NCBI GenBank assembly: GCA_034231615.1
Contig: CM067315.1
Span: 33,966,156-34,030,155 of the forward strand
From: Meghimatium bilineatum
Taxonomy: Eukaryota > Mollusca > Gastropoda > Stylommatophora > Philomycidae
Reading direction: 5' to 3'
Length of the DNA: 64,000 nucleotides
The position numbers and the translations under genes are program-made. The notes below the pieces were generated by a model. It made no database searches and was not told where the DNA came from. It saw nothing but the letters and a program-made list of their open reading frames with translations. This document shows positions 34,801 through 47,494 of this stretch, in pieces. Each line of letters opens with the position of its first letter. The first letter of the stretch is position 1.

Positions 34801-35808
34801 ACTCTGTGCTGTAATCCTGAATTTTCTATCGCTTATATTTGTATGTATTTTTTTGGGTATGGAATTGGTTTTTCCATAGAATTTTCATACCAAGAAGTGA
34901 TGGGCTTTCTTTTGTACTGGATGCAATCCTTTGTATTGGATGCTGCACACAGGTTCAACGCGCATTTGGGCAGTTGAATTTATGGGAATGTTGCATTAAA
35001 ACTGTACAATACATTAACTATACAATGTGTCCGGCAGAATAGCCAGCAATAACAAATGTCAATATTTCTTATACTATTAATAGCACACTAATTCGATTCT
35101 GATTTTCTGTTAGGCAAAGCGACAAGATTTAGTAGATCTCAACATGAGAACATTTAGTGGCCAGAAAAATGTCAAGAAGGTATTCTAAATCTCTGCATAT
35201 GTTTAGAAGCTTCTGCTGTGTGACAGATGCACATGTCTCAATTATTAGCTGCCGACGATTATCCAGTCTCTTTACCAGCAGTTTTCTAGACAAATGTTTT
35301 TATATATCCCCATGGAAAGAAATCTGGACAATCCATTTGTCTGGAAATTGTTGAAGATGATTATTTCTTACTTCATTGGCATTTTGTGGATGTGCTTCCA
35401 TCTTGATGGAATATGAATCCTTCTGGTATCCTAGGAACTGGAAATTATGCAACAAGTTTAGGCATGTTGCCTCTCTGACTGGCCTAGGCGATGAAGAATG
35501 TCCCGATCATAGAGTGTGATATTAAAGCACACCACACTTAAGTTTAGGCCTGTAAGTTGTATTTTATTGTCTTCACTGCTCCTAAAGATGTAATGGCTTC
35601 TATGCGATGTAGTCGATAGCCCTTTAACAAAATCTACTGTCGGAAGAGGGGTTGGGGGGGGGGGGGGAATCAAGTCTAACAAGCTGTTATCGTAAAAAAA
35701 CCGGTGTAACAGAAACAGACAACACTAAACATCCACAATTACCCAATCTATTTCTAGGGACCAGATACATCCTTATGATCAGATATTGCAATATTAAAAA
35801 CATATATA
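34801..35808. other. No gene recognised
   Basis: Short open frames only. A poly-G run lies at 35656-35667. No domain or array is seen. Confidence 0.35.
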
Positions 35809-36055
35809 CAGGACCGTAGATATGATTACATTAAGGAGGGCATTTTACCTATTTAAAAAAAGCTAATTCCTCCGTTTTTGTGTGTAAATTACACTATTTG
35901 ACGGGATATTAGAAGACCTTTTTGTGAAAAATAGCTTTTGGTGGGGTTTTTACTGACTTTTTGGTTAAGGTCTTAATACTAAAAGTAATGTTCAGGTTTT
36001 TCTAAGGAGGAAAAGCTTTAACATCCCCACACCCTCCCATTTTCTACGGGCCTGT
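35809..36055 (-). mobile_element. MITE family T copy, inverted
   Basis: The left end acaggaccgtagat and the right end tctacgggcctgtg are inverted complements. The interior has the reverse complement of the family core (ttggttaaggtcttaatact, agtaatgttcagg). This is the best preserved pair of ends in the window. Confidence 0.85.
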
Positions 36056-37055
36056 GTGTATGGAGAATTCGATCTAGACATTATTGAAATTAGTGAATAT
36101 AGATGGGCAAGTGTAGACAATAAATATCTTTAAACTGAACAACAGCACTGGAGAAAAAATTAAAGTCATGTGAAATAAATTGTCTTATACTCTTTAATAT
36201 ATATTGGGGAAACATTCAAGTCAAAAAAGCTAGTTAGAGAAGACACCAAATAACATGTTTCTAAAACAATAAAAAGAAAAATATGACCTTATATCGAACA
36301 TGTACTTTGAATGAATAAAAACAGACTGCCACACACAAGTATTAAAATTGATACAAAATGGCAAAACAAAAGAAAACCAAGAGAGACTCTTCGCAGAACG
36401 AGCATCAAATAGGTTATGACTATGGGTCTCAACAACATACAAGAATTACATACAGTAGTTTTAGTTTCAGACCCATGCACCGTATTTGGCGCTGAAGGAA
36501 CATATGTATATATAAATCAATTATATCTCGTACAATCTCGCGAACATCATTCTATAAACATCTGCTTGTATAGTTAGTTAACAATACTCTTCAGGTTGTG
36601 ACCTGTAACATTTTCTAGTTGCTTGTCTGCTCCCTTCAAAAAGGAAGTCTATTTTTCTCCATTGTATCTGTTCCTGTGAAAATATGAGAGACCGAATTAA
36701 TTGAATTGGTACCCTCATGTACAGAAATAGGTCAAGACTCTTAACACATGTGTTATTCGTGTATGATAGAAGCTATGTCCTGGTGATGTGAACACCTGTA
36801 CGCTGGGAGACAGTACAGGTGCAAACGAAGTTCAACAATGATTTTGTCAATTGTTGTTGTCGCTAACGTTCATGTTGTCGATATTATGAATCTCCAGTTG
36901 GTGATTTCATCGTAACTTTAGATTGTCTGCCTCATATACGGCGCTTAGAAGTACAGTTTCGTATATATTTATTGTGTTTCCATGCAATGAACTTTGACCA
37001 TCATAAACTGCCACTAATGAATTTGTTTCGCAACAGAGTGGATTCTACGTATGTG
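36056..37055. other. No gene recognised
   Basis: A+T-rich. Short minus-strand frames at 36230-36480 show no domain. Confidence 0.35.
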
Positions 37056-37126
37056 TATAAAAACGAAGCTCAACTTTTCTAGGTATTCTATATAAAAAAG
37101 AAGCTCAACTTTCTAGGTATTCTATA
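37056..37126. repeat. Left part of a 36-bp tandem repeat split by a LINE
   Basis: Two units built of gtattctatataaaaa-aga, agctcaactttctag. The same unit continues at 41172-41252 on the other side of the LINE. Confidence 0.9.
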
Positions 37127-37159
37127 TTCTTCTTCTTCTTTCGTTCACTTGAAACATGT

Positions 37160-37495
37160 CTATATCTGTAATTCTGTATCCTTAATAAAACTCACTGTCT
37201 TTTGTAGTTCATACAGTGTCCCATAGAGTTTTGATTCCAGTGTTGTTTCCTCTGGCCAATATGTCTGCCTCAGCGTTTCATGCTCAGAACACTCTTGAAG
37301 TATATGTTTGGCACTCTGTGCTGCCTGTCCACATGTACACATGGCCGTGTTGCCAATCTTGAACTTTGTATACATGTGACTGCGGAGTCGGTTGTGTCCT
37401 GTTCTGAGACGTAGAATTATAACTTGTTCTGATCTGTTCATATTGTGATAGTCATCTTGTGTTGGTGTTTGTGGCTTTCTTATTGACTTTATCAT
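37160..37495 (-). pseudogene. LINE ORF part 3: C-terminal Cys/His region
   Basis: 111 codons ending in a normal stop just before the (GAA)n tail. Contains LRLRTGHNRLRSH, then CTCGQAAQSAKHILQECSEHE (a C-x-C...H...C cluster) and WPEETTLESKLYGTL. The same tail is found in copies at 1099-2103, 29500-29820, 49726-50060 and 57998-58325, and is typical of RNase H-bearing LINEs. Confidence 0.88.
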
Positions 37496-38763
37496 CTGTT
37501 TTTTCTGATGGTAGGTGATTGGTATATCTGGTTGGTCTTCGGCAGCACCTTCTTAGCCAGTTGGTCTGCTTTTTCATTTCCTGGTATTCCACAGTGAGAG
37601 GGTATCCACTGCATGGTTACCCTATACTGGTAAGACAATTCGCTAAGTAGTTTTTTTAAGTCTGTTAGTTTTCCAGACTGGAGAGCTTGAAGCACTGACC
37701 TTGCATCTGTCAGGAATACCACAGGCTGTAGGTCAGAGTTGGAGTTCAGCAGTTTTTTAGCTGCCACACTAATTGCCTGGATTTCTGCATCATAATTATT
37801 GCAGAATTTTCCTGTCGGTGTTCTGATTGTATCTCTAGGCTTGTGTGGATATTCTATATATACACCTGCACCTTCATTCCTCACAGCATTCTGTGCTGAC
37901 CCATCTGTGTACACTCTGACCCATATATCTTGTGGATATTCCTCATCCAGGAAACTGAGGGTGACTGTCATTCGCTGCACACTGTTCTGTTCGTCCTCGC
38001 TTAGTATTCCTTTCACATGGGTCTGAATGTATATTGGCATTCCATGGCTTTCACTCCACGGGGTTTGCTCTGGTACAGACCTTAAGGGGCTGCCAACTTC
38101 AGGTAGGTCTGTAAGTTGTCTACGGAGTCGTTTAGCTTGATGGATAAAGCTGCTCCTTTTCAGTCGTCCCATTGCTAGATTTTGGAATCTTTCCTTCATT
38201 GGATGACTTGGCATACACTGAAACTTTTCTGCTTGAATTAGTACTTTTGTGTCTCTGCGTTCGCCAAGTGTTTGCATTCTTCCCATTTTCTGCATCTCTG
38301 CTATGGGTGTTGATTTCATTGCTCCCAACATTATTCTAAGTGCCTGGTTTTGCACTTTATCTAGATCTTGTAATGTGGTGTTTGATGCAGGACACCACGC
38401 AGCTGAACCATATTCCAGGTGTGGTCTTATGCCTTGCTGGTAAACTTTACTGAGTATATTCCCACTGGCTCCCCATGTGGTTCCACTTAGTTTTCTCAGG
38501 ATAGCTAACTTCCTCCTGGCTTTTGTTGTTGCTTTGTTTATGTGCTGCTTCCATGTCAGTTTATCATCAAAAGTAACTCCGAGGTATGTGGGTTGTTTGT
38601 CTTCTTTCAAGAGCTCTCCATCTATTTTGATATGACCGGCTTTTTGTTTTGGTGAGAGGGTAAAAAGTGTAGTGCTGCACTTATCTGTGTTAATGCTGAC
38701 GCACCATCTATTAGCCCATAAGGTTAGGGCATCGATAGCTCTTTGTATTTGTTTAGTGGCCAC
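37492..38763 (-). pseudogene. LINE ORF part 2: RT thumb and RNase H
   Basis: 423 open codons continue the protein after the first frame break. Residues 1-150 hold the region after the RT (CVSINTDKCST, PTYLGVTFDD, IRPHLEYGSAAWCP). RNase H lies at about 283-404, with the catalytic set in place: Asp in YTDGSA (about 287), Glu in YDAEIQA (about 327), Asp in LTDARSV (about 353), Asp in GNEKADQLA (about 400). Unlike the copy at 1099-2103, the first Asp is present. One base is missing in the Lys-Glu-Gly codons near 37550 compared with both other copies, which ends the frame early. Confidence 0.9.
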
Positions 38764-38776
38764 TGTCGCATGTTCT

Positions 38777-41002
38777 TCAGATCACCAGGTCGTCAGCATA
38801 CATTGCCACTTTGATCCCGTGTGGTAGTTCAGCAACTAGGTCATTGATGTAAACCAAGAAAAGTGTGGGCGACAGGACTCCTCCCTGGGGGACTCCATGA
38901 CGCAGTAGAACTTTCTTGCTCTTGCGACCATCTAATTGTACCCTGGCTCTTCTATTATGCAGGTATGCTTTTACCCATTTGTACATTCTTGAGCTAACCC
39001 TGCAATTTCGCAATTTCTTTAGGAGCCCTTCTTTCCAGACCTTATCAAATGCTTTTCTGAGGTCTATCCATGCTGCTAGTACCAGTTTCTTTTCTTGGAA
39101 GGCATCCTCAATCTCTTGGGAGAGGTAGGTTGCCTGATCTTCAGTAGAGTAGCACTGTCTGAAACCTGCTTGCTGTGATACCAGAAGGTTTTCACTTTCA
39201 AGGTACCACTGCATCCTAAGATTGATAATGCGTTCCATTGTTTTGCATAGACAGCTTGTGAGGCTGATGGGCCTGTAGTTGGAGACTGTGTTGCCATCTT
39301 TTCCTGATTTGAGGAGTGGTATCATTATTGCTTCTCTCCACGCCTGTGGTACATTACCCGTGGACCAGCTTGTGTTAAAGATCTGCAGTAGCTTTGCTCT
39401 TGCTGCATTTCCCAGGTTTCTAATCATTTCATTGGACACTCCATCAGCTCCAGGGGACTTTTTCATTTTCAATTTGGATATTGCATGCTCCAGTTCTCTC
39501 ATTGTGATTGGTGCCTCCATGACTTCAGGTATAGGTTCACCTTGTCCAATGTTTTGCTGGTTCTCTCGAACCTCCTGTTGTTTGTCTGGGCTGACTTTGA
39601 CGTTATTGTCTTCTGCAAAGGAATCTGCAAAGTAATCAGCTGCATGTTTACCTGTTAAAATGTTTCTATCTTTATAAAGTGTGATCCTGGTATTTCTCCC
39701 TGTACCTTCATCATTTAGTTGTTTTACAAGTTTCCATAATTTCCTAGTATCACTTTCTAGGTTCAGCGACTCTGTTTTTTCTTTCCAGCTGCTCCGTCTG
39801 GCTTGTAACTTGGCTCTTTGAAATTTAGCCTTTGTTTGCTGATATTTGTTGTGATGTTCTTGGCTAGGTCTGTTTTCAGCCTGCTGTCTAGATGTTTCCA
39901 TCTCATTTTGCAGCTTTTCCACTTCATCATTCCAGTAGGGTTTGTAGTTTTTGCGTGCTCCCCTGTGTATGGTTTTACTAGCAGCATGTAGTATACATCT
40001 ATTAAATTCACTCACTGCTCTATTGATGTCTTTGTCCAAGTTCATGTCCTTAGCTAGAACACTGGTTAAATGCTGGTACATTTTCCAGTCTGCCCTTTTA
40101 TAGTTCCACCTAGTGAGCGTGCTGCTGTCCGTGGTAAATTCATTGTGGATTTCCAGAAATACTGGTCTGTGGTCACTACCTCCAAGCTGCTTTCCAACAA
40201 CACGTGTGATGTTCCATTCCAAGCCTGGTGAGTGGAATGCTAGGTCTGGTGTAGAGGTGGTGTGCCATGCTCTCGAGTAGAAGGTTGGCGAGTCTGCTGG
40301 CTGGTTAATAAGGATGAGATTATTTTCATCCTGCCAGCTCTCAAGTTCCTCACCTCTCTTGTCGATATGATCGTAGCCCCAGCTCTGAGAGTGGCTGTTG
40401 AAGTCACCACACACCATAAGTCTCTCTTTGTCTGGAATTGTGTCTAGTGCCAATGGTTTATCATTTGGGCAGTAGTAGTTCAGGAGATGGAATTCTGCAC
40501 TGTCTGTTTTTAGGTGGAGCATCTGGTATTCTGCCCCTTCCATATATACTTCAAGCTGACATGCGCTGATATTGTTTTTAACAAGTGTCAGAATTCCACC
40601 CTTTCGCCTGTCCTTTCGGTCAGATCGGTAGCACTGGTAGCCTCTGATTTTGAAGGCTATGTCGCTGCTGAGGTGTGTTTCTTGGATACAGCATATGTTA
40701 ACTTGTTCTTCACTGAGGACATTTTCAAGTTCCAATTTTTTGCTGTATCCATCTCTTTTACTGTTGACACCCTCAGCATTCCAGTGCATTATTTTTATTG
40801 GTCGTTTGTTTGTTTGGCCAGTAGCTCTATTCCCTTGCCTCCTGGCTCCTCGGGGCAATTGAGAAGGACTTCCAGTAACTGAGGTTGGGCCCTTTCGAGG
40901 TACAGGGCCCGGCACCGTCCCTGCCTGAACGTCCGCCACAGGGCAGGCACCATAACTATTTATAGATGTAGACATGTTTCCATTGTGTTTTGTGCGTGGC
41001 AT
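38777..41002 (-). pseudogene. LINE ORF part 1: AP endonuclease and reverse transcriptase
   Basis: 741 codons from ATG at 41002. The AP endonuclease spans about residues 68-285, with HWNAEG (73-78), CIQETHL (105-111), GDFNSHSQSWGY (199-210) and GSDHRPVFLEI (275-285). This enzyme nicks target DNA. The reverse transcriptase spans about 500-741, with YRPISLTS, AWIDLRKAFDKVW (first catalytic Asp), HGVPQGGVLSPTLF and AMYADDLVI (catalytic Asp pair) at the very end. A small deletion just after YADDLVI (near 38775) puts the rest in another frame. Residues 1-67 are Pro/Gly/Arg-rich and have no recognised domain. The start is the first ATG in frame downstream of the 5' UTR. Confidence 0.92.
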
Positions 41003-41171
41003 CCTGATTATCTGTGCGCCTTTTGGCTGGATACCTCCGTCTTCAGCACTCTGCTTACTAGGGCAGGACTATGGTCCTGCTCGAGTGGGACTGCCCGACC
41101 AGTCTTAGTTTCCAGCCCCTGATGGCTGAACTAAGCCCCATCACCTCTGCACGGTGCTGGTCTCGATGGAG

Positions 41172-41252
41172 GGTATTCTATATAAAAACGAAGTTCAACT
41201 TTCTAGGTATTCTATATAAAAACGAAGTTCAACTTTCTAGGTATTCTATGGT
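41172..41252. repeat. Right part of the 36-bp tandem repeat split by a LINE
   Basis: Two units of gtattctatataaaaacga, agttcaactttctag, identical to each other. They differ slightly from the left part (aagctc versus aagttc). Confidence 0.9.
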
Positions 41253-41562
41253 TTGGACTTAAACTTTAGAAGATCTGGAATTCGCTGATGATCTGATTCT
41301 CCTTAGCTCAAAACATACAAGCTTATGAAAAAAATAGTCTTGAGTATTTCTCAAAACAAATTGGCCTATCAACTCTTCTAAAACATAAATAATGGATCCC
41401 CTCCCCTTCCCCCCCCCCCCCAATGTAACTGATGTCATTCATACTTAGTGAATAGGTGCCAGAGAAAGTTAACAAGTTCAGCTATTTAGAGAATTTATTA
41501 CAAGATGAAAATATCAGCCAGCATAAATCCCGCAGCAAGTGCATTTAACAAGCTTTCAAATA
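41253..41562 (+). pseudogene. LINE reverse transcriptase fragment (ADD motif)
   Basis: A + frame reads LEDLEFADDLILLSSKHTS, the catalytic FADD box. It is followed by a stretch resembling KTNWPINSSKT and by a VNKFSYLEN-like YLG region. Next comes PAASAFNKLSN (RINKA-x-x-AF-x-x-L in relatives). Internal stops and a poly-C run (41409-41422) break it. Belongs to an RTE/CR1-like LINE different from the neighbour at 37127-41171. Confidence 0.7.
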
Positions 41563-41725
41563 CACGACCCGCACAAAACAAACATACAGAACGACCCGCA
41601 CAAAACAAACATACGGAACGACCCGCACAAAACAAACATACAGAACGACCCGCACAAAACAAACATACAGAACGACCAAAACAAACATACAGAACGACCC
41701 GCACATAACAAACATACAGAACTTA
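41563..41725 (+). repeat. 27-bp minisatellite, about 6 copies, in LINE sequence
   Basis: The unit is acccgcacaaaacaaacata plus cagaacg. One copy lacks 9 bases. Since 27 is a multiple of three, all frames stay open (RPAQNKHTE). The left flank is the LINE phrase SAFNKLSN. Confidence 0.9.
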
Positions 41726-42750
41726 GTCTGTTCAAATTCGTGAATACTACTTGTATTGACATATGTAAGATGACATATACGAGAGATGGAAATCAACACA
41801 AGCAACAGACACTAAATTAATCACCTTTGAAAACAAAGTCTTTGAAAACAAAGTCTTTGAAAACAAGTCTTTGAAAAATATTGAACATAAAATTGACATG
41901 TTTTAAAACAAGCGATTCACTGAGAGAAAATAAACCAAAGAATTTGTGTCAAGTTTTGTAATACGAAAGTGTTGGAATTACATCTGCCATGAACTTAGAA
42001 TGTATGAAAACAAGACTTCCTAAATAATCTTCATGTGGAAGGTAGATGACAACATAACAGTAGGTCGCTCAAGAGAAACTCTACGTAGAACAATCAACAG
42101 AGAAAGTTTAATATTTGTCATGCGCAATACACAAGAGCTACATTAGTTTGCAACAATGCGCTCAACATGGACAGAAATGACTACTGCCCTATGTGTGTCA
42201 TAATTCACACACACACAGAGCTAATTAACTAACGTATCTTTTGAAGATTCACGAAGAGCCCAAGGGGCAGAAGAATGACCAATAGGCCCCTATATTCGAG
42301 TTTTCCCCATATATACTCAGTATTAGTCAACCCACCAGGCATGTATCTCTCAGGCATGTATCACCAGGAAGTAACTGCAGCTCGTTGTCATCCACAGATA
42401 TAAGACTCGTTGGCTAATTGAAAAACAACCGTCTAAATAGGCTTATAGAGACTTTTCAATGATTTTCATTGGCTGTCGAAACTATGTATAAGCATAGTGA
42501 CCAATGTGGTTCCATTTGGTGTTTCTACGTTCCTATCCTGACAAAGACATCATTGTCGAAATGTTGATACCGTGTATTCTTCAACGTAAAACTGCTATTG
42601 AATGATTTTTTTAAAATAATTACGTACCATATTTTTTTTCTCAATTTATGTTCTGTATTCCAATCGCCATGAATATACCCCAATTGTCCTCAACTTGCAA
42701 GTTGTGGTCTTCTACATCAACATATTGTTGGTGCGGTTGTGTAACACTTT
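41726..42750. other. No gene; short 15-bp repeat, hairpin MITE and hammerhead-like motif
   Basis: 41826-41878 has about 4 copies of tttgaaaacaaagtc. 42453-42508 is a family H hairpin (gattttcattggctgtcg...catagtgaccaatg). 42538-42566 is a hammerhead-like core, described separately. The rest is unrecognised. Confidence 0.5.
42538..42566 (+). ncRNA. Degenerate hammerhead-ribozyme-like core
   Basis: CTGACAAAGACATCATTGTC followed by GAAATG resembles the CUGANGA-stem II-GAAA core. The second conserved box has A instead of G (CTGACAA), so activity is not expected. One of five related motifs in the window. Confidence 0.35.
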
Positions 42751-42957
42751 CAGGAGCCTAGATAAATGGGAGAGTGGTTTACCAACAGATTTGTGCGTCG
42801 TCTTCAACATGAATATTTTGCTGATCTTTTTGTGAAAATCGCTACGGAGGGTGGGGCTTTTGGTAACCCTTTGGCCAAGTTTCTAGTACTAATAGTCATA
42901 TTTTGATTTGCTAACAAGGTGTGGGTTCAACATCCCTTCTTCTATCTAAGGTCCTGA
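42751..42957 (-). mobile_element. MITE family T copy, inverted
   Basis: The left end caggagcctagat and the right end atctaaggtcctg are inverted with mismatches. The interior has ttggccaagtttctagtact and atcgctacggagggtggggc, as in the 35809-36055 copy. Confidence 0.75.
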
Positions 42958-43079
42958 ACACTTGGTATGCCCATCACCATTACATGAAATCTACAAATTT
43001 AATGAATTCATGTCATCTCAATGTTGAAACTATGGTAAAAGTTGATTTTTCTTTTTGGTTTTCCCCAAATTCCGGTCGG

Positions 43080-43255
43080 ATTTCTCTTGTGACAGGACAA
43101 AGGTCCTACTAGATTTCTAGTTACATCTCTCCTGCAGCAGGACATTGGTTCTATTATATATTTAGCTGGATCTCTCTTGTAGCAGGACAATGGTCCTATT
43201 ATATTTTTAGCTGGATCTCTCCTGTAGCAGGACAATTATCCTACTATGTTTCCAG
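43080..43255. repeat. Tandem array of about 44 bp, about 4 copies
   Basis: The unit contains tctcttgtagcaggacaatg and gtcctattatatttttagc. Confidence 0.85.
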
Positions 43256-43370
43256 CACAATGTAATCCAGAGGATGCGGATTATTTGAGTCGCCGTCTCT
43301 GTGTTGCTCTTATGGTCCAACACATCTGACTAATGTAGTGTGTTATCTTCAGATGAGCATAGGAATCATA

Positions 43371-45069
<1,699 letters not shown>

Positions 45070-45265
45070 CGAGCTTCAAATGTATATGCATTTCTGTCTT
45101 ATGGAAGAGAATCATGGACAGTAAATAATGTGGGGAAACAAGAGGCCACATAGATGTAGTTCTTCAGAAGATTCATGGGAATCCAATGGACAGCTCGAAA
45201 AAAACAAACGAGGAGCTACTGAAAGATGGATATCAAGAGTTTATCAAAATTAGCAGTCCGCGTTT
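45070..45265 (+). pseudogene. LINE post-RT fragment
   Basis: The + frame reads AFLSYGRESWTVNNV, then words like QKIHGNPMDSSKKTNEELL. It matches the SVLLYGSETWTL...R-x-L-x-IPW-x-x-x-x-TNEE-L pattern of LINEs. It lies only about 250 bp upstream of TFAP2 exon 2. Confidence 0.65.
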
Positions 45266-45289
45266 ACCTTATTACATACGCTACACTTA

Positions 45290-45435
45290 CTTTATTTACT
45301 TTAGCGCATACTTCACACGCACTTTAGCGCATACTTCACACTTACTTTAGCGCATACTTCACACTTACTTTAGCGCAAACTTCACACTTACTTTAGCGCA
45401 AAATAGTTACCTTAGCGCAAAAGTTACACGCACGT
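45290..45435. repeat. Tandem array of about 23 bp, about 6 copies
   Basis: The unit contains tttagcgcatacttcacact. Right copies are degenerate. The array ends about 85 bp before the exon 2 acceptor. Confidence 0.85.
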
Positions 45436-45518
45436 GAGTTTACCTTTCCACACACTTCACACTAACCTGACTTGTCATACATGTAAATCTGATCTGATTT
45501 ACTACCTTATTTTCTCAG

Positions 45519-45980
45519 GATCGACGTCCAGATCTCGTGGGTTCTCATGGCGGGTTTGGCCACTTGGTCAGCTCTAGCTCCGGGTCGTTCTCCGCTGCTC
45601 CCAGACTCAGTCACACTCCTGCAGGTGCCGCGGACTTCCAACCACCGTACTTCCCTCCTCCATATCAACCACAGCAACCAATGGACTTTCACCACCACCA
45701 GGTGGACCCTTACAGTCATGTAAACCCTTTCCAGCAGACGGGCCAGCACTATAATCAACTTCATCCAGCAGATAGAAGCATGCTGGCCCGCAGGGATGAT
45801 GCCCTCAACATGCACCCGGGCCTAAGCGGTTATGATACACGTCGGGCAGATTACATGGCAGGTCTAAGGCGTTCTGATGTTCTTCATCATGGACCCCATC
45901 ATGGACTTGGGTTGGATCAAGACCCATCTTTACTTAGTCTTCACGCAAATCCACTTGGAGGCCTGGACGACGCAAACCAG
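45519..45980 (+). CDS. TFAP2: TFAP2 transactivation-domain exon
   Basis: 462 bp (154 codons), phase 0 at both ends, between acceptor accttattttctcag and donor CAG|GTACGT. AP-2 proteins bind GCCNNNGGC-type sites and regulate ectoderm, neural and nephridial or crest-type genes. The peptide starts DRRPDLVGSHGG and contains the family hallmark ADFQPPYFPPPYQPQQP with its PPxY-type core. Then follow VDPYSHVNPF, PGLSGYDTRRADYM and LHHGPHHGLGLDQDPSLLSLH. All align in order with the vertebrate AP-2 N-terminal exon (PYSHVND, LSGLDPRRDY, LLHGPHAL). Its codon use is clearly less A+T-rich than the surroundings. Initiation is not in this exon. Confidence 0.96.
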
Positions 45981-45984
45981 GTAC

Positions 45985-46215
45985 GTTCTAAAAGTTGTGT
46001 TTATCCAGGTTAGTCTGCGTGCCTTACTGTTGTGTTTTACCAGGATGTTCCACACTTTTTACTGTCGTGTTTAACCAGGTTAGTCTACGTGTCTTACTGT
46101 GATGTTTAACCAGGATCTACACTTCTTTTAACTAAGATTTTTCACATTTCTTACTGTTGTGTTTAACCAAGTTATTTCACATTTCTTACTGTTCTCTTTA
46201 AATAATTCCACATTT
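45985..46215. repeat. Degenerate tandem repeat directly after TFAP2 exon 2
   Basis: About 5 copies of a unit of about 40-50 bp containing tgtttaaccaggttagtcta and cgtgtcttactg. It includes repeated caggttagt words that resemble splice donors (46006-46014, 46076-46084). Confidence 0.7.
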
Positions 46216-46339
46216 TCCTGTTTTCTTCTGGCGCAAAAGGATACAAGTACTATATTTCTCGTAGGTATTAGGGATTCACATTAATATAACTCTTACAGAG
46301 ATTTGATCCGTAGCCGTGGATGCGTTGCCGTCGCTTGAA

Positions 46340-46620
46340 TGGGGAGCATCAAATAGCAGTACTTAACTTTCTGTGTATGCCGTACACGGCGACTAAGGAA
46401 GGACGGAGGACGTTCATTATTTGATCTTTTAGAGAGTAATTGGCTGTCGTGTACCGTATATGATCAAAGTGACCTAGAAGCCACGTTGAAGTCGGATGTT
46501 CCTGGCCGAAAGGCGCAGATATCGCAACAAAGTTGTAAACCATGACGCCTTTTCCGTTCTTCGGTCTACGTCCTGCTAATCTGCAGGAGTTTGAGAAACA
46601 ACGCAGGACAAAAACAGTGA
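46340..46620 (+). repeat. Long copy of dispersed repeat family A
   Basis: The region upstream of gtcggatgttcctggccgaa (46490) contains gccgtacacggcgactaagg and atgatcaaagtgacctagaa, shared in reverse with 33235-33450. Downstream comes ttttccgttcttcggtctac, gtcctgctaatctgcagga. The 153-codon minus frame here is an artefact. Confidence 0.7.
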
Positions 46621-47085
46621 TCCAGCGGTGTGGTGATGTACACATCACAGAGATCAAATTGTTTTGGGTAAAACGACCGGACTTTTGATCTATATAGACA
46701 CTCCTAGTGTCTGTACACACATGGCAATGTTGGATGATGTTTGACGCTGTTCTACCTGTCTCTGACCAAGAGATGAACATCTCAATCTCTCTATGGATCA
46801 TGTTGGACACCCATCTAAATGTCTCCGACCAAGAGATGAGTATCTGAATCTCTCCCTATGGTTATTCTGCAAATCTTGGAACATGAGCAACAATTTTCAA
46901 GTAACTGGAAACACATAATACAAACACAAATTATGTGTTCATGTAGAAAAACTTCATTAGCCTGTTTTAAGCTTTGCCTGTTGTTCAGTTTTGCGCAGTG
47001 AGCACACATAATCGATCTACACATAATCGATCTTGTGGTTATCAGTTATGTAAGTACGTAACGGTGATCATATAAGCTATTTTAC
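46621..47085. other. No gene recognised
   Basis: Intron 2 sequence. A short imperfect duplication (tctctgaccaagagatgaac / tctccgaccaagagatgagt) lies at 46760 and 46825. Confidence 0.4.
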
Positions 47086-47285
47086 ATAAGCTTTATGTAA
47101 GCTTAAGCTATCTTTATGTAAGCTTCAGTTATCTCTATGTAAGCCTGAACTATCTTTATGTAAGCCTGAACTATCTTTATGAAAGCCTGAACTATCTTTA
47201 TGAAAGCCTGAACTATCTTTATGTACGCTTCAGCTATTATTACGCAAGTCTGAGCTATCTTTATGTAAGCTTGAGCTAATGCTTG
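47086..47285. repeat. 21-bp tandem array, about 9 copies
   Basis: The unit is taagcctgaactatctttat plus g, with agctt-agct variants at the edges. Confidence 0.88.
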
Positions 47286-47494
47286 TCCTGAGCAAATACT
47301 TTTCCCTAGAGAAAGAAGTGTTTGAAAAAAAAGTCATTCGTGCGTTTTTCTAGTATAATGTCCCGTGTTTGATGACACTTTTGATGTTTTAGTGAAAACA
47401 TCTCAGATGTCTTAGGTTGAACATCAATTCTTCCTCCTTAGCCAGACGATCTGCGTTGCCAGGTATAACCAGGTTACTTTTCATTTGGCTACGC

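Larger units (their letters stand above)
37127..41171 (-). mobile_element. Near-complete APE-RT-RNase H LINE, 4.05 kb
   Basis: A minus-strand non-LTR retrotransposon. The 5' end is at 41171 and a (GAA)n 3' end starts at 37127. A 5' UTR of about 170 bp precedes the coding region. Domains in order: AP endonuclease, reverse transcriptase, RNase H and a Cys/His tail. ggtattctata is found at both edges (37116-37126, 41172-41182), a likely target-site duplication, although the surrounding tandem repeat supplies the same word. No gag-like ORF1 precedes the endonuclease. The domain set fits the I/Ingi-like group; clade assignment needs a tree. Two small deletions split the coding region, so it is recent but not intact. 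It lies antisense in TFAP2 intron 1. Confidence 0.93.

Noticed and set aside
45507-45815. Minus-strand frame of 102 codons
   Set aside because: Shadow of TFAP2 exon 2 on the opposite strand.
46349-46810. A 153-codon minus frame as a gene
   Set aside because: It overlaps dispersed family A; its peptide recurs in degenerate form at 33235-33444, another copy of the repeat.
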